From NCBI GenBank assembly GCA_946481195.1, contig CAMLNG010000277.1, positions 1-5,446 on the forward strand: 5,446 bases of DNA. The letters are read 5' to 3'. Below, piece after piece: positions 1-5,446 of the stretch. The stretch comes from an uncultured Chromatiaceae bacterium (GTDB taxonomy: Bacteria; Pseudomonadota; Gammaproteobacteria; Enterobacterales; Alteromonadaceae). A program made the translations under genes and the position numbers. Each line of letters opens with the position of its first letter. Position 1 is the first letter of the stretch. The notes under the pieces were generated by a model, which was not told the DNA's origin, searched no databases, and saw only the letters and a list, made by a program, of their open reading frames with translations.

Positions 1-1
1 C

Positions 2-463
2 GAAAGCACGTTGCAGCCACTGGTGATTTTGTCGACTTTGCCCTGTACCGCACTTGGCGCTTTGCTGGCGCTATATTTTACTGACACACCACTGAACCTG
101 ATTGCGCAGCTTGGTTTATTCCTGCTGATTGGCATTGTGATGAAAAACGCTATTTTGCTGGTCGATTTTGCCTTAGCAGCAGAGCGCCAGCAGGGTTTGT
201 CACCGCTTGAAGCCATAGTGCTGGCCGGTCAGCAGCGGCTGCGACCTATTCTGATGACTAACTGCGCGGCGATGCTGGGTGCAGTGCCGCTGCTGCTTGG
301 CATGGGCGAAGGCTCAGAACTGCGGCAGCCACTGGGCATCAGCATCGTCGGTGGTTTATTGCTGAGCCAGCTGTTTACGCTGTACAGCACGCCTGCGGTG
401 TATCTGATGTTAAGCCGGTTTCGGCGGCACAAGAGTGGCGTAAGTCAGCCGGCTCAGGCTTAA
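2..463 (+). CDS. RND multidrug efflux permease, C-terminal fragment (MdtB/MdtC-like)
   Basis: This is the last 153 residues of an inner-membrane proton-driven RND efflux pump (AcrB superfamily), whose start lies left of the window. The frame is open from base 2 (Glu-Ser-Thr-Leu-Gln-Pro-Leu), so the TTG at 11 is an internal Leu codon and not a start. Visible family motifs are the LSTLP turn, the [22 protein letters not shown] stretch (TM11 region), the RLRPILMT segment, the [15 protein letters not shown] segment and the terminal LYSTPAVYL helix. Together they match the C-terminal membrane half of MdtB/MdtC-type permeases more closely than AcrB itself. The tail after TM12 is short and basic (RFRRHKSG). 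Such pumps work with a periplasmic adaptor and an outer-membrane channel, normally encoded next to them; those would lie upstream, outside the window. The substrate cannot be told from this part. The gene converges with the ROK regulator across a 20-bp gap that shows no clear terminator. Confidence 0.93.
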   Translation, partial: ESTLQPLVILSTLPCTALGALLALYFTDTPLNLIAQLGLFLLIGIVMKNAILLVDFALAAERQQGLSPLEAIVLAGQQRLRPILMTNCAAMLGAVPLLLGMGEGSELRQPLGISIVGGLLLSQLFTLYSTPAVYLMLSRFRRHKSGVSQPAQA

Positions 464-483
464 CAAGCGGCCGGGCTTAAAGG

Positions 484-1536
484 TTACAAAACAGTGCGAT
501 CGGCCGCATAGGCTTGATACAGCGGCAGCATGGCGGCGCCGAGCAGCATGGCGTCGCTACCGAGGCTGCCTTGTTGCAGCTGTGGCGCCAGCAAGCCCAG
601 CGCCGGCCACTGTGCCAGCTGCTGCCGGATCTCTGTCAGCAATAGGCTGAGGTCCCGGTCTTTGCTGCTGTCGATAATGACCAGCGGGATATCCAATAGT
701 GCGATCGCAGCCTGCAGGCTTCTGCTGATATTCAGGGCGTCCGGTTGTTGCAGCAACAACTTGCCATCAAGCACCGGCAGTACCGCCAGGTGTGCCGCAT
801 TGCCATGCCGGCCGCGCCAGAGCTGGCCGTTTAGCACTAAGCCGCCGGCCGGCAGCTGGTCCAGATACAAATACACAAAATCTGTTGCGGCTGGTTTGCC
901 TAGCCATAACTCTGCTGCGGCGGCGGCCGAGCCGTCGTTTTCCGGATAGACGTCGATTTGTAGCTCTTGCTGTAAATCAGCAGCTAAATCAACATCTTGC
1001 CATGCCTGCTGCAACTGCTGCAGCGCGCATTCGTCCAGCTGCGGATATAAACGCGCGGCAAACTGACTGTTGCCGGCAAACCAGGGCATGGCGAGACCAA
1101 TACCACAGAGCCGTTCCTGCTGTAATGCGGATAATTGCGTCAATAACTGCCGGCTTTGTTGCCTGAGCGCAGCCTGGACCTGTTGTGGTGACCAGTTGTC
1201 GAACGGGCAGTGTTGGCGGATGAGAATATTGCCACAGAAATCGGTCAGCACCAGTTGCAGCCGGGTGCGTTGTAATTGAATACCGATGCTGAATACCGCG
1301 TCCGGTACCAGCTGATAAAACCGGGTGGGTTGGCCCACGCCTAAGGTTTTTTTACCGCAACTTTGCAGCAGTCCGTCGCGGCACAAGCCGGCGACTATCC
1401 GCGTTACTGCCTGCAGCGACAGCCCCAGTTCACTGGCCAGTTCCGGCCTGGATACCTGACCCCGCCGGCGCACCGCACCCAGCAATAATCTGGCGTTCAG
1501 GTCACCGAGCGTGGCGGAATTGGCTGCTGTTCTCAC
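484..1536 (-). CDS. ROK-family winged-helix transcriptional regulator (degenerate sugar-kinase fold)
   Basis: This is a predicted cytoplasmic DNA-binding repressor of the ROK (NagC/Mlc/XylR) family, about 350 aa from the GTG start. An N-terminal winged helix-turn-helix spans about residues 12-69: the RGQVSRPELASELGLSLQAV stretch is the helix-turn-helix, and GVGQPTRFYQL resembles the usual GRP wing. The ROK sugar-kinase fold follows, with a first nucleotide-binding-like strand pair at 81-105 (FSIGIQL...), CGIGLAMP at 144-151, and ENDGSAAAAAE at about 199-209, which keeps the Asp that is catalytic in ROK kinases. The usual ExGH motif reads NAAH (246-249), and the Cys-rich zinc motif that normally follows is absent. 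Kinase activity is therefore unlikely and sugar sensing may be altered. The GTG start was chosen because it has a GGAG 9 nt upstream and gives the usual short leader before the helix-turn-helix. An in-frame ATG pair at 1579-1584 would add 16 residues (MMRFCICHSQITESAQ) but has no ribosome-binding site. No sugar genes lie nearby, so the target is unknown. Confidence 0.85.
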   Translation of the reverse strand: MRTAANSATLGDLNARLLLGAVRRRGQVSRPELASELGLSLQAVTRIVAGLCRDGLLQSCGKKTLGVGQPTRFYQLVPDAVFSIGIQLQRTRLQLVLTDFCGNILIRQHCPFDNWSPQQVQAALRQQSRQLLTQLSALQQERLCGIGLAMPWFAGNSQFAARLYPQLDECALQQLQQAWQDVDLAADLQQELQIDVYPENDGSAAAAAELWLGKPAATDFVYLYLDQLPAGGLVLNGQLWRGRHGNAAHLAVLPVLDGKLLLQQPDALNISRSLQAAIALLDIPLVIIDSSKDRDLSLLLTEIRQQLAQWPALGLLAPQLQQGSLGSDAMLLGAAMLPLYQAYAADRTVL

Positions 1537-1543
1537 CTGCGCG

Positions 1544-1550
1544 CTCTCCG
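1544..1550 (-). promoter_or_regulatory. Shine-Dalgarno site supporting the GTG start of the ROK regulator
   Basis: Read on the minus strand this is CGGAGAG. Its GGAG core (1546-1549) lies 9 nt before the GTG at 1534-1536. The longer ATG start at 1584 has no comparable purine-rich motif upstream. This decides the preferred start, though not with certainty. Confidence 0.5.
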
Positions 1551-1612
1551 TAATTTGGCTGTGGCAGATACAAAAGCGCATCATATCGCATCTGACTGAT
1601 TTGGGAGTAGAT

Positions 1613-1642
1613 TTGGCAGAATCCTATATCGGCGACCATACT
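1613..1642 (+). promoter_or_regulatory. Candidate sigma-70 promoter for the chemoreceptor gene
   Basis: A -35-like TTGGCA (1613-1618; 5 of 6 to consensus) is followed after 18 bp by a -10-like CATACT (1637-1642; 4 of 6). Transcription would start near 1650, giving a leader of about 60 nt that includes the inverted repeat at 1660-1681. This is a reading by eye with a weak -10. No convincing FliA (sigma-28) site, the usual promoter of motility genes, was found on the plus strand. Confidence 0.3.
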
Positions 1643-1659
1643 GTTTGTACCTTATAAGT

Positions 1660-1681
1660 AAAACACCCAACGGCGTGTTTT
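1660..1681. repeat. Inverted repeat, 7-bp arms, in the ROK/chemoreceptor divergent region
   Basis: AAAACAC (1660-1666) and GTGTTTT (1675-1681) are perfect reverse complements separated by 8 nt (CCAACGGC). The repeat lies about 31 bp before the chemoreceptor start and 124 bp before the GTG start of the divergent ROK gene. It could be an operator for a dimeric regulator, possibly the ROK protein itself, or a hairpin in the chemoreceptor leader. ROK repressors are known to bind AT-rich palindromes and often control their own region, but assigning this site to it is inference. Confidence 0.4.
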
Positions 1682-1698
1682 CCCGCAATTTTCAGGAC

Positions 1699-1703
1699 AG
1701 AGG
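1699..1703 (+). promoter_or_regulatory. Ribosome-binding site of the chemoreceptor gene
   Basis: AGAGG lies 8 nt upstream of the ATG at 1712-1714. This supports that start rather than the out-of-frame upstream ATG in the neighbourhood. Confidence 0.6.
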
Positions 1704-1711
1704 CAAGCAAG

Positions 1712-3325
1712 ATGAACTGGCAAAGTATCAGAGTAAAAAGCAGTATCCCGGTGGTGATGTTAGGCGTCAGCCTGCTCACTGTGATGTTGATGTTCAGCAG
1801 CTTAATTTCCATGCAACACAGAGCACTGGAAGTGCAGGCGGAAAATTTCTTAAAAGCTATTTCGTTAGTGTTAAATGCCGACCGTGATGCTTATCAGGCC
1901 AAGCTCGCAACCACTCATTTGCTGGCCGGTACCGGTGATCCTGCCGCCGAGCGCAAAGACTTTGATGATAATGCGGCCCAGGTCAAAGAGCGCTTTGACC
2001 AATATTTAGCCCTGCTCAAAGCCTACCCGGATGTCACCGGCCGGTTTTCCGGCTTTGATGCGCAGTTCAGTCGCTGGCAACAAAGCGCCGTGACCTTGCT
2101 CGACAATCAGGATGCTGCACAAAAAGACGCATTGGCGGCGCAGGAGCAAACTGAGTTTGCTGCATTGCGTGATGTGTTAGATAAAGCCGGAGAAGCGGCT
2201 TTGGCGCGCTCCGAGCAGGAACAAGCGGAGCTCAGCAGCAGCATCGCGACCACCAAACTCTGGGTCTATGGCCTGTCGTTTTTGTTGCTGATCATTGCCG
2301 GCTGGTTCAGCTATCAGGGGCCGAAAAAGCTGGCCGAACAAATCCGCACTTTATCTGCCCGGCTAAGTGATATTGCCAATGGCGATGGTGATTTAACTGC
2401 CCGCCTGCACATAGACACCAAAGACGAAGTGGCTGATTTAGCCAATGAATTCAATAACTTTATCAGTAAACAATGCGAAATGATCGCGGCGATTTTGCGC
2501 CAGGCCAATCAGCTCAGTCAGTTAACCGGCCATTTGTCAGAATCGGCAGACCGCACCAGTGCTATCACCCAGTCGCTGAATATGGCATCCGATTCTATCG
2601 TCAGCGCTGTGCACGAAATGGCGATGGCGAATAAAGAAATGGCGCAGGTGGCAACCGACACGGCGCAGGTGTCAGAACAGGCCAAACGCAGCGCCGGCCA
2701 GGGCCTCGAAGTGGTCAAAGTGGTCAACAGCAGCATGCAGAACTTAACCCGGGACGTGGATCAGGCGCTCGGCGCTGCGGAAGAGCTGGAGCAAAGCTCT
2801 TCGACCATTTCTTCGGTGCTGGAAGTTATCCGCAGCATTGCCGATCAGACCAACTTATTGGCACTGAATGCGGCGATTGAAGCGGCGCGGGCCGGTGAAC
2901 ATGGTCGCGGCTTTGCCGTGGTGGCCGATGAAGTGCGTACGCTGGCCTCCCGCACGCAACAAAGCACTAATCATATTCAGCAGATGATTGAACAGTTGCA
3001 TCTGCGGGTGACTGAATCGCGGCAGGCTATCGGCAGCGGCAAAGGCAATGCGGACCTGACGGTCGGCAATTTTGCTCAGGCCGCGCAGGTGTTCCAGGAC
3101 ATTATGCAGTCCAGTTTGCAGGTGAATGATATGGCGGTCCGCACCGCTGCGGCGACAGAGCAGCAAACCACAGTGTCGGAAGAAATCAGCAAAAATCTGT
3201 ATGCGCTGAATGATCAGGCGCTGGCGGCCGGTGAAGTGGCGAAAAAGAACGACCAGTTGTCCAATGAAATCAGCTCGTTGGCGCAGATGCTGTTTGGTCT
3301 GGTCGGCAAATTTAAAGTCAGTTGA
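1712..3325 (+). CDS. Methyl-accepting chemotaxis protein (transmembrane chemoreceptor)
   Basis: This is a complete 537-aa inner-membrane chemoreceptor that would signal to the CheA/CheW array. TM1 spans about residues 11-33. A periplasmic sensor of about 150 residues (34-182) is rich in amphipathic helix and looks like a 4-helix-bundle domain; its ligand is not recognisable. TM2 is about 183-201. A HAMP domain follows (about 203-254, with the [10 protein letters not shown] and [11 protein letters not shown] signatures), then a long coiled-coil signalling domain to the C-terminus. The hairpin tip that binds CheA/CheW is highly conserved at 373-412 ([20 protein letters not shown]...[12 protein letters not shown]). 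The [12 protein letters not shown] stretch (481-492) resembles an adaptation-helix methylation region. The protein ends in GLVGKFKVS and has no NWETF-type pentapeptide, so CheR/CheB would not be tethered there. It is transcribed divergently from the ROK gene and ends at a strong terminator. No other che or flagellar gene is in the window, so it looks like a stand-alone receptor gene. Confidence 0.96.
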   Translation: MNWQSIRVKSSIPVVMLGVSLLTVMLMFSSLISMQHRALEVQAENFLKAISLVLNADRDAYQAKLATTHLLAGTGDPAAERKDFDDNAAQVKERFDQYLALLKAYPDVTGRFSGFDAQFSRWQQSAVTLLDNQDAAQKDALAAQEQTEFAALRDVLDKAGEAALARSEQEQAELSSSIATTKLWVYGLSFLLLIIAGWFSYQGPKKLAEQIRTLSARLSDIANGDGDLTARLHIDTKDEVADLANEFNNFISKQCEMIAAILRQANQLSQLTGHLSESADRTSAITQSLNMASDSIVSAVHEMAMANKEMAQVATDTAQVSEQAKRSAGQGLEVVKVVNSSMQNLTRDVDQALGAAEELEQSSSTISSVLEVIRSIADQTNLLALNAAIEAARAGEHGRGFAVVADEVRTLASRTQQSTNHIQQMIEQLHLRVTESRQAIGSGKGNADLTVGNFAQAAQVFQDIMQSSLQVNDMAVRTAAATEQQTTVSEEISKNLYALNDQALAAGEVAKKNDQLSNEISSLAQMLFGLVGKFKVS

Positions 3326-3343
3326 GACTCAGGGGAAAACAAG

Positions 3344-3370
3344 AAGGGCGCTGGATAGCGCCCTTTTTGT
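3344..3370. terminator. Rho-independent terminator, probably bidirectional
   Basis: A perfect stem, GGGCGCT (3346-3352) with AGCGCCC (3357-3363), closes a GGAT tetraloop and is extended by AA/TT pairs on the outside. On the plus strand it is followed by TTTTTG, 20 bp after the chemoreceptor stop. Read on the minus strand it is followed by TTCTTGTTTTCCCC and lies just past the stop of the small membrane protein (3384). It therefore probably serves both convergent genes. Confidence 0.9.
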
Positions 3371-3383
3371 TTTACTGAAATGC

Positions 3384-3647
3384 TTACTGTGGTGACTTCG
3401 GCAGGTCATTAAACTTTTGCGCAAAACGGCCGGTAACTTTGCCGCTGCAGGCCCAGACCAACAACGCGCCCCAGGCAATAAACGACATGCCAGCCGGCAC
3501 CGCAGCAATAGCGATGTATTTCAGGTGTGGCCGGTTAAAAAATGCCGCCAGGATCACCGGCAAAAACCAGATAAACAATACCAGTGGAATTATCGTGGCC
3601 CAAAACATCGGGCTGGCGTTTTGAAAAGCTTGCATCACTTCATTCAT
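3384..3647 (-). CDS. Small two-helix membrane protein, superinfection-immunity (Imm)-like
   Basis: This is a complete 87-aa protein with two predicted transmembrane helices (about residues 15-37 and 43-66) joined by a short basic loop (FNRPHLK), and a polar tail (GKVTGRFAQKFNDLPKSPQ). The pattern WFLPVILA, then N-R-x-H, then AxxxPAGMSFIAWGALLVWA recalls the superinfection-immunity family (Pfam Imm_superinfect, named after T4 Imm), whose members read roughly FLPTIIA...RN...GWxxxGWVxALVWA. That match is from memory of the family pattern and not from a search. Chromosomal members of this family are common in bacteria and mostly have no proven role in phage exclusion. The start is well supported: AAGGAG lies 6 nt before the ATG. 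A second in-frame ATG at residue 5 is less well placed. The gene stands alone, converges with the chemoreceptor and is divergent from the barrel gene. No phage genes are adjacent. Confidence 0.8.
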   Translation of the reverse strand: MNEVMQAFQNASPMFWATIIPLVLFIWFLPVILAAFFNRPHLKYIAIAAVPAGMSFIAWGALLVWACSGKVTGRFAQKFNDLPKSPQ

Positions 3648-3653
3648 GGTTCA

Positions 3654-3659
3654 CTCCTT
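3654..3659 (-). promoter_or_regulatory. Ribosome-binding site of the small membrane protein
   Basis: AAGGAG on the minus strand sits 6 nt before the ATG at 3645-3647. It is the strongest Shine-Dalgarno sequence in the window and is good evidence that this short gene is translated. Confidence 0.7.
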
Positions 3660-3786
3660 CGGTTCTACCGGGTATTTGTTGAATACAGCATGCCAAACGG
3701 CTGGGCGCTACTGCAGATAAATGTGAATTTCGGTTAAAAGTGCGGATATTCGGTTGTTCGGGCTGGATGACGCTGCAACAACTTGT

Positions 3787-3817
3787 TCTGGTTGTCGTTT
3801 TTAGGGTCTGGTTGCCG
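3787..3817 (+). repeat. Imperfect direct repeat upstream of the outer-membrane protein gene
   Basis: TCTGGTTGTCG (3787-3797) recurs as TCTGGTTGCCG (3807-3817), with 10 of 11 bases identical and an exact 20-bp period, about two helical turns. A related CGGTTGTTCG occurs at 3751-3760. The pair ends 30 bp before the start codon. Tandem sites with this spacing suit dimeric response regulators of the OmpR type, but no specific regulator can be named and no confident core promoter was found in 3661-3835. Confidence 0.35.
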
Positions 3818-3835
3818 CCGATTTTTGTCCCCTAA

Positions 3836-3842
3836 AAGGAAG
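3836..3842 (+). promoter_or_regulatory. Ribosome-binding site of the outer-membrane protein gene
   Basis: AAGGAAG followed by five T residues precedes the ATG at 3848-3850, giving normal spacing and fixing the start. Confidence 0.6.
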
Positions 3843-3847
3843 TTTTT

Positions 3848-4375
3848 ATGCAAAAGATGTTAATTGCCGCAATCTTGTTGGCTGGAGCCACAGGTCAGGC
3901 CTTAGCTGCAACTGATTTTTACAGCACTGCGGGTCTGCAATATAGCCGCACTGGTGAGCCTTTTGACCTGAGTGACAGCGGTTATCAGTTGGGTCTGGGT
4001 TATGTCATCGATCAGCAGTGGAGTGCTGAACTGACCGCTGAACAGCTGTTTGACAAAGAAGAAAGCGAAGGCGGTATCACTGTTGGGTTAGACACCACGG
4101 CAGTGACGCTGGCGGTATTGGGGAAAACCAACCTCAGCAATGGGGTACAGCTGTTTTATCGCGCCGGCGCCAGTCAGCTGAACCATCAGGCCCATATCAC
4201 CGTCAATAACAAAACAACCTCCGCAGATGACAATCAGCTGCACGCCCTGTTGGGGCTGGGTCTGGAGCAGAACTTTAACGAGCGTTGGTTTGGCCGGGCA
4301 GAAGTGATTCATTTATTTAAAAAAGACCAGCTTCAGGCGGACACCTTCCGTTTAAGCCTGGGTTACCGCTTCTGA
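3848..4375 (+). CDS. Small outer-membrane beta-barrel protein
   Basis: This is a complete 175-aa exported protein. A Sec signal peptide covers residues 1-20 (basic start MQK, hydrophobic LIAAILLAGATG, cleavage after ALA). The mature 155 residues show alternating hydrophobic/polar strands at about 23-32, 44-54, 57-69, 78-92, 98-110, 129-141, 145-157 and 163-175, which fits an 8-stranded barrel. It ends in SLGYRF; a C-terminal Phe is the usual BAM-recognition signal. The size and the last-strand pattern fit the OmpA/OmpX-like outer-membrane beta-barrel group (Pfam OMP_b-brl). There is no OmpA peptidoglycan-binding domain. A barrel this size is normally too narrow to be a general porin, so adhesion, stress or structural roles are more likely; the actual function is unknown. 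The gap to the downstream esterase gene is 65 bp and has no classical terminator, so read-through is possible. Confidence 0.88.
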   Translation: MQKMLIAAILLAGATGQALAATDFYSTAGLQYSRTGEPFDLSDSGYQLGLGYVIDQQWSAELTAEQLFDKEESEGGITVGLDTTAVTLAVLGKTNLSNGVQLFYRAGASQLNHQAHITVNNKTTSADDNQLHALLGLGLEQNFNERWFGRAEVIHLFKKDQLQADTFRLSLGYRF

Positions 4376-4395
4376 TCTGACTGGTGAATTTTACA

Positions 4396-4431
4396 CTGCT
4401 GCGGTAGGCTGGTTGTATCTTTCCGCAGCAG
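4396..4431 (+). promoter_or_regulatory. Inverted repeat/hairpin covering the esterase ribosome-binding region
   Basis: CTGCTGCGG (4396-4404) and CCGCAGCAG (4423-4431) are perfect 9-bp complements with 7 G-C pairs, separated by an 18-nt loop. The 3' arm ends 9 nt before the esterase ATG and contains most of AGCAGG (4427-4432), the only Shine-Dalgarno-like sequence there. As RNA it could hide the ribosome-binding site. No T-tract follows, so it is a poor intrinsic terminator, although it could protect the 3' end of the upstream mRNA. As DNA it could be an operator. Confidence 0.5.
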
Positions 4432-4440
4432 GCATTCGCC

Positions 4441-5274
4441 ATGAAAAACCCGTTTTATCTCATCGCTGTATTGCTGGTTTGCGCCAGCTGTACACCAGAG
4501 CCGGATCGCTCGCCCAGTGCGGCCGCCAATGTCACTGTGCTGACCCAGCCTTTCACTATGCCCGGCCTGAACCGGCAACGGACTGTCCGGCTTTATCTGC
4601 CACCGGATTATGCCAACAGCACCGCACGCTACCCGGTGCTTTATATGCACGATGGCCAGAATTTGTTTGATAAAAGCACTGCCTACGCCGGCGAATGGCA
4701 GGTCGATGAGATCCTGAATCAGCTGGCGGGGGAGGGGAAACTCGAATTAATAGTGGTTGGCATCGACAACGGTGGCGAGCACCGCATGACAGAGCTCAAT
4801 CCGCTGGACCATGCCGAATATGGCAAATCCGAAGCCAACGCTTATTTGGCCTTGGTGCGCGATGTGGTGAAACCTTATATCGACAGCCATTACCGCACGC
4901 TGCCGGATGCGGCGAATACCGGCATTATGGGTAGTTCTATGGGGGGATTATTTAGTCATTTTGCCGCGCTGGAAGCCGCAGACACTTTCAGCAAAATCGG
5001 TATTTTTTCACCATCTTACTGGATCACCGCCGAGCAAGTAGACCGCTATCAGCAAAGCCCGGTGCCGGCTAATGCCCGCTGGTATTTTTATGTCGGCGGC
5101 AGTGAAGGCGGCGAGATGGCAACGCAAGCGCAGCAGGTCTATGAGGCGGTTGACAAGCTGCCGGCAAGTGCGGGACAACGCCAGTTCAGCCTGTCAGCTG
5201 ATGCGGAGCATAACGAAGCAGCCTGGGCGGCTGAGTTCCGCCAGGCCGTGTTGTGGTTGTACGCCAAACCCTGA
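4441..5274 (+). CDS. Exported esterase-family alpha/beta hydrolase, probable lipoprotein
   Basis: This is a complete 277-aa predicted serine hydrolase of the putative esterase family (Pfam Esterase, PF00756; the fold of Fes, IroE and esterase D). The N-terminus MKNPFYLIAVLLVCASC is a signal peptide. Cys17 is a likely lipidation site, although the -3 residue is Cys14 where Leu is usual; Thr18 at +2 would direct it to the outer membrane. A low-complexity linker (18-30) leads to the hydrolase. Family motifs are RTVRLYLPPDY (47-57), YPVLYMHDGQNLFD (64-77), IVVGIDNGGEHRMTELNP (104-121), the nucleophile elbow GSSMGG with Ser166, the IFSPSYW segment (188-194), GGSEGGEM (219-226), which may supply the acidic residue, and His257 in EHNEAAW. 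The catalytic machinery looks intact. Known relatives cleave carboxyl esters, from acetylated sugars to siderophores; the substrate here is unknown. It follows the barrel gene in the same direction and converges with the DUF4870-like gene. Confidence 0.92.
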   Translation: MKNPFYLIAVLLVCASCTPEPDRSPSAAANVTVLTQPFTMPGLNRQRTVRLYLPPDYANSTARYPVLYMHDGQNLFDKSTAYAGEWQVDEILNQLAGEGKLELIVVGIDNGGEHRMTELNPLDHAEYGKSEANAYLALVRDVVKPYIDSHYRTLPDAANTGIMGSSMGGLFSHFAALEAADTFSKIGIFSPSYWITAEQVDRYQQSPVPANARWYFYVGGSEGGEMATQAQQVYEAVDKLPASAGQRQFSLSADAEHNEAAWAAEFRQAVLWLYAKP

Positions 5275-5278
5275 AGCA

Positions 5279-5446
5279 TCATTGCAACAAACGCCAGGTC
5301 AGCGGGAAGCGGAAGATCTGGCCTTCGGTGGCGCTTTTCGCTGCCAGCACATACAACACAACGGTCACGAACCACAGCAGCGGCATCAGGCTGATGCCAA
5401 TAATGCTGATGCCAAGCACCACATACACCAACAGCACTGTGATGGC
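5279..5446 (-). CDS. DUF4870-like membrane protein, C-terminal fragment
   Basis: The minus strand is open from the window edge to a TGA at 5279-5281, encoding 55 residues whose N-terminal part lies to the right of the window. Two hydrophobic segments are visible (about AITVLLVYVVLGISIIGI and MPLLWFVTVVLYVLA). They are followed by the ending AKSATEGQIFRFPLTWRLLQ, which matches the usual close of DUF4870 (Tic20-like) small membrane proteins, where a last helix runs into A...G..YRYPL..R. This is family pattern recognition, not a search result. The function of the family is unknown. The stop is 4 bp from the stop of the esterase, so the two genes converge almost end to end with no room for a separate terminator. 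Confidence 0.7.
   Translation of the reverse strand, partial: AITVLLVYVVLGISIIGISLMPLLWFVTVVLYVLAAKSATEGQIFRFPLTWRLLQ

Noticed and set aside
440..483. Possible terminator between the RND and ROK genes (AGCCGGCT, GGCTTAA repeats)
   Set aside because: Only short or bulged pairings (such as GCTT/AAGC) and no T-tract are present on either strand. The repeated GGCTTAA is direct, not inverted.
530..1279. Several plus-strand open frames inside the ROK gene region (530-949, 792-1166, 1070-1279)
   Set aside because: Their translations are rich in Arg, Cys, Ser and Pro and show no domain or plausible start context. They are shadows of the GC-rich minus-strand ROK gene.
1626..1633. GCCGATAT on the minus strand, resembling the FliA (sigma-28) -10 element GCCGATAA
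   Set aside because: It points towards the ROK gene and not the chemoreceptor, and no TAAA lies 15 bp upstream; the nearest match, TAAG, is at 17 bp. Probably chance.
2855..3166. Minus-strand open frame within the chemoreceptor gene
   Set aside because: It lies opposite the highly conserved signalling tip, whose coding is unambiguous. The protein has no recognisable features.
3417..3737. Plus-strand open frame opposite the small membrane protein
   Set aside because: The composition is low in hydrophobic residues and rich in His, Arg and Gln, and it has no ribosome-binding site. The minus-strand gene has a strong one and a clear two-helix protein.
5139..5375. Minus-strand frame of 78 codons spanning the esterase end and the edge gene
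   Set aside because: It overlaps both the esterase catalytic region (His257) and the DUF4870-like ending in another frame. The translation is not protein-like.
1..5446. A new multi-gene defence, mobile or biosynthetic system
   Set aside because: The genes are of unrelated, recognisable families in alternating orientations, with no transposase, integrase, repeats array, toxin-antitoxin pair or linked effector. The single Imm-like gene is not enough to propose a system.

Overview
The window looks like ordinary chromosomal DNA from a gammaproteobacterium. The proteins (an MdtB/MdtC-type RND pump, a 4-helix-bundle chemoreceptor, a small outer-membrane barrel with a C-terminal Phe, a lipoprotein-like esterase) and the moderate GC content suggest an Alteromonadales/Chromatiales-type marine or freshwater genus such as Rheinheimera or a relative. 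The taxon is an inference from protein style only; no rRNA or marker gene is present.

Layout from left to right. (1) Positions 2-463 (+) hold the C-terminal end of an RND multidrug efflux permease, cut by the window edge. (2) After a 20-bp convergent gap comes a ROK-family winged-helix transcriptional repressor on the minus strand (stop at 484, preferred GTG start at 1536, possible ATG start at 1584). (3) A divergent regulatory region (about 1537-1711) holds a promoter candidate and a perfect 7-bp-arm inverted repeat. (4) Positions 1712-3325 (+) encode a complete transmembrane methyl-accepting chemotaxis protein. It ends at a strong hairpin terminator (3344-3370) shared with (5) a small two-helix membrane protein on the minus strand (3384-3647) that resembles the superinfection-immunity (Imm) family. 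(6) A 200-bp intergenic region with a 20-bp-period direct repeat leads into (7) an 8-stranded outer-membrane beta-barrel protein (3848-4375, +). (8) Next is an esterase-family alpha/beta hydrolase with a lipoprotein-like leader (4441-5274, +). Its only Shine-Dalgarno-like sequence lies in the 3' arm of a perfect 9-bp inverted repeat. (9) The right edge carries the C-terminal 55 residues of a DUF4870-like membrane protein on the minus strand (5279-5446), convergent with the esterase.

The genes do not form one pathway. They are mostly single-gene units in alternating orientation: efflux, sugar-type regulation, chemotaxis sensing, envelope protein, hydrolase. The barrel and esterase are the only adjacent co-oriented pair that might share a transcript. 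I see no CRISPR array, tRNA, rRNA, insertion sequence, toxin-antitoxin pair or defence cassette, and no clear evidence of a new multi-gene system. The most interesting points are the hairpin over the esterase ribosome-binding site, the ROK protein without its zinc motif, the small Imm-like membrane protein, and the repeats in the two regulatory regions.
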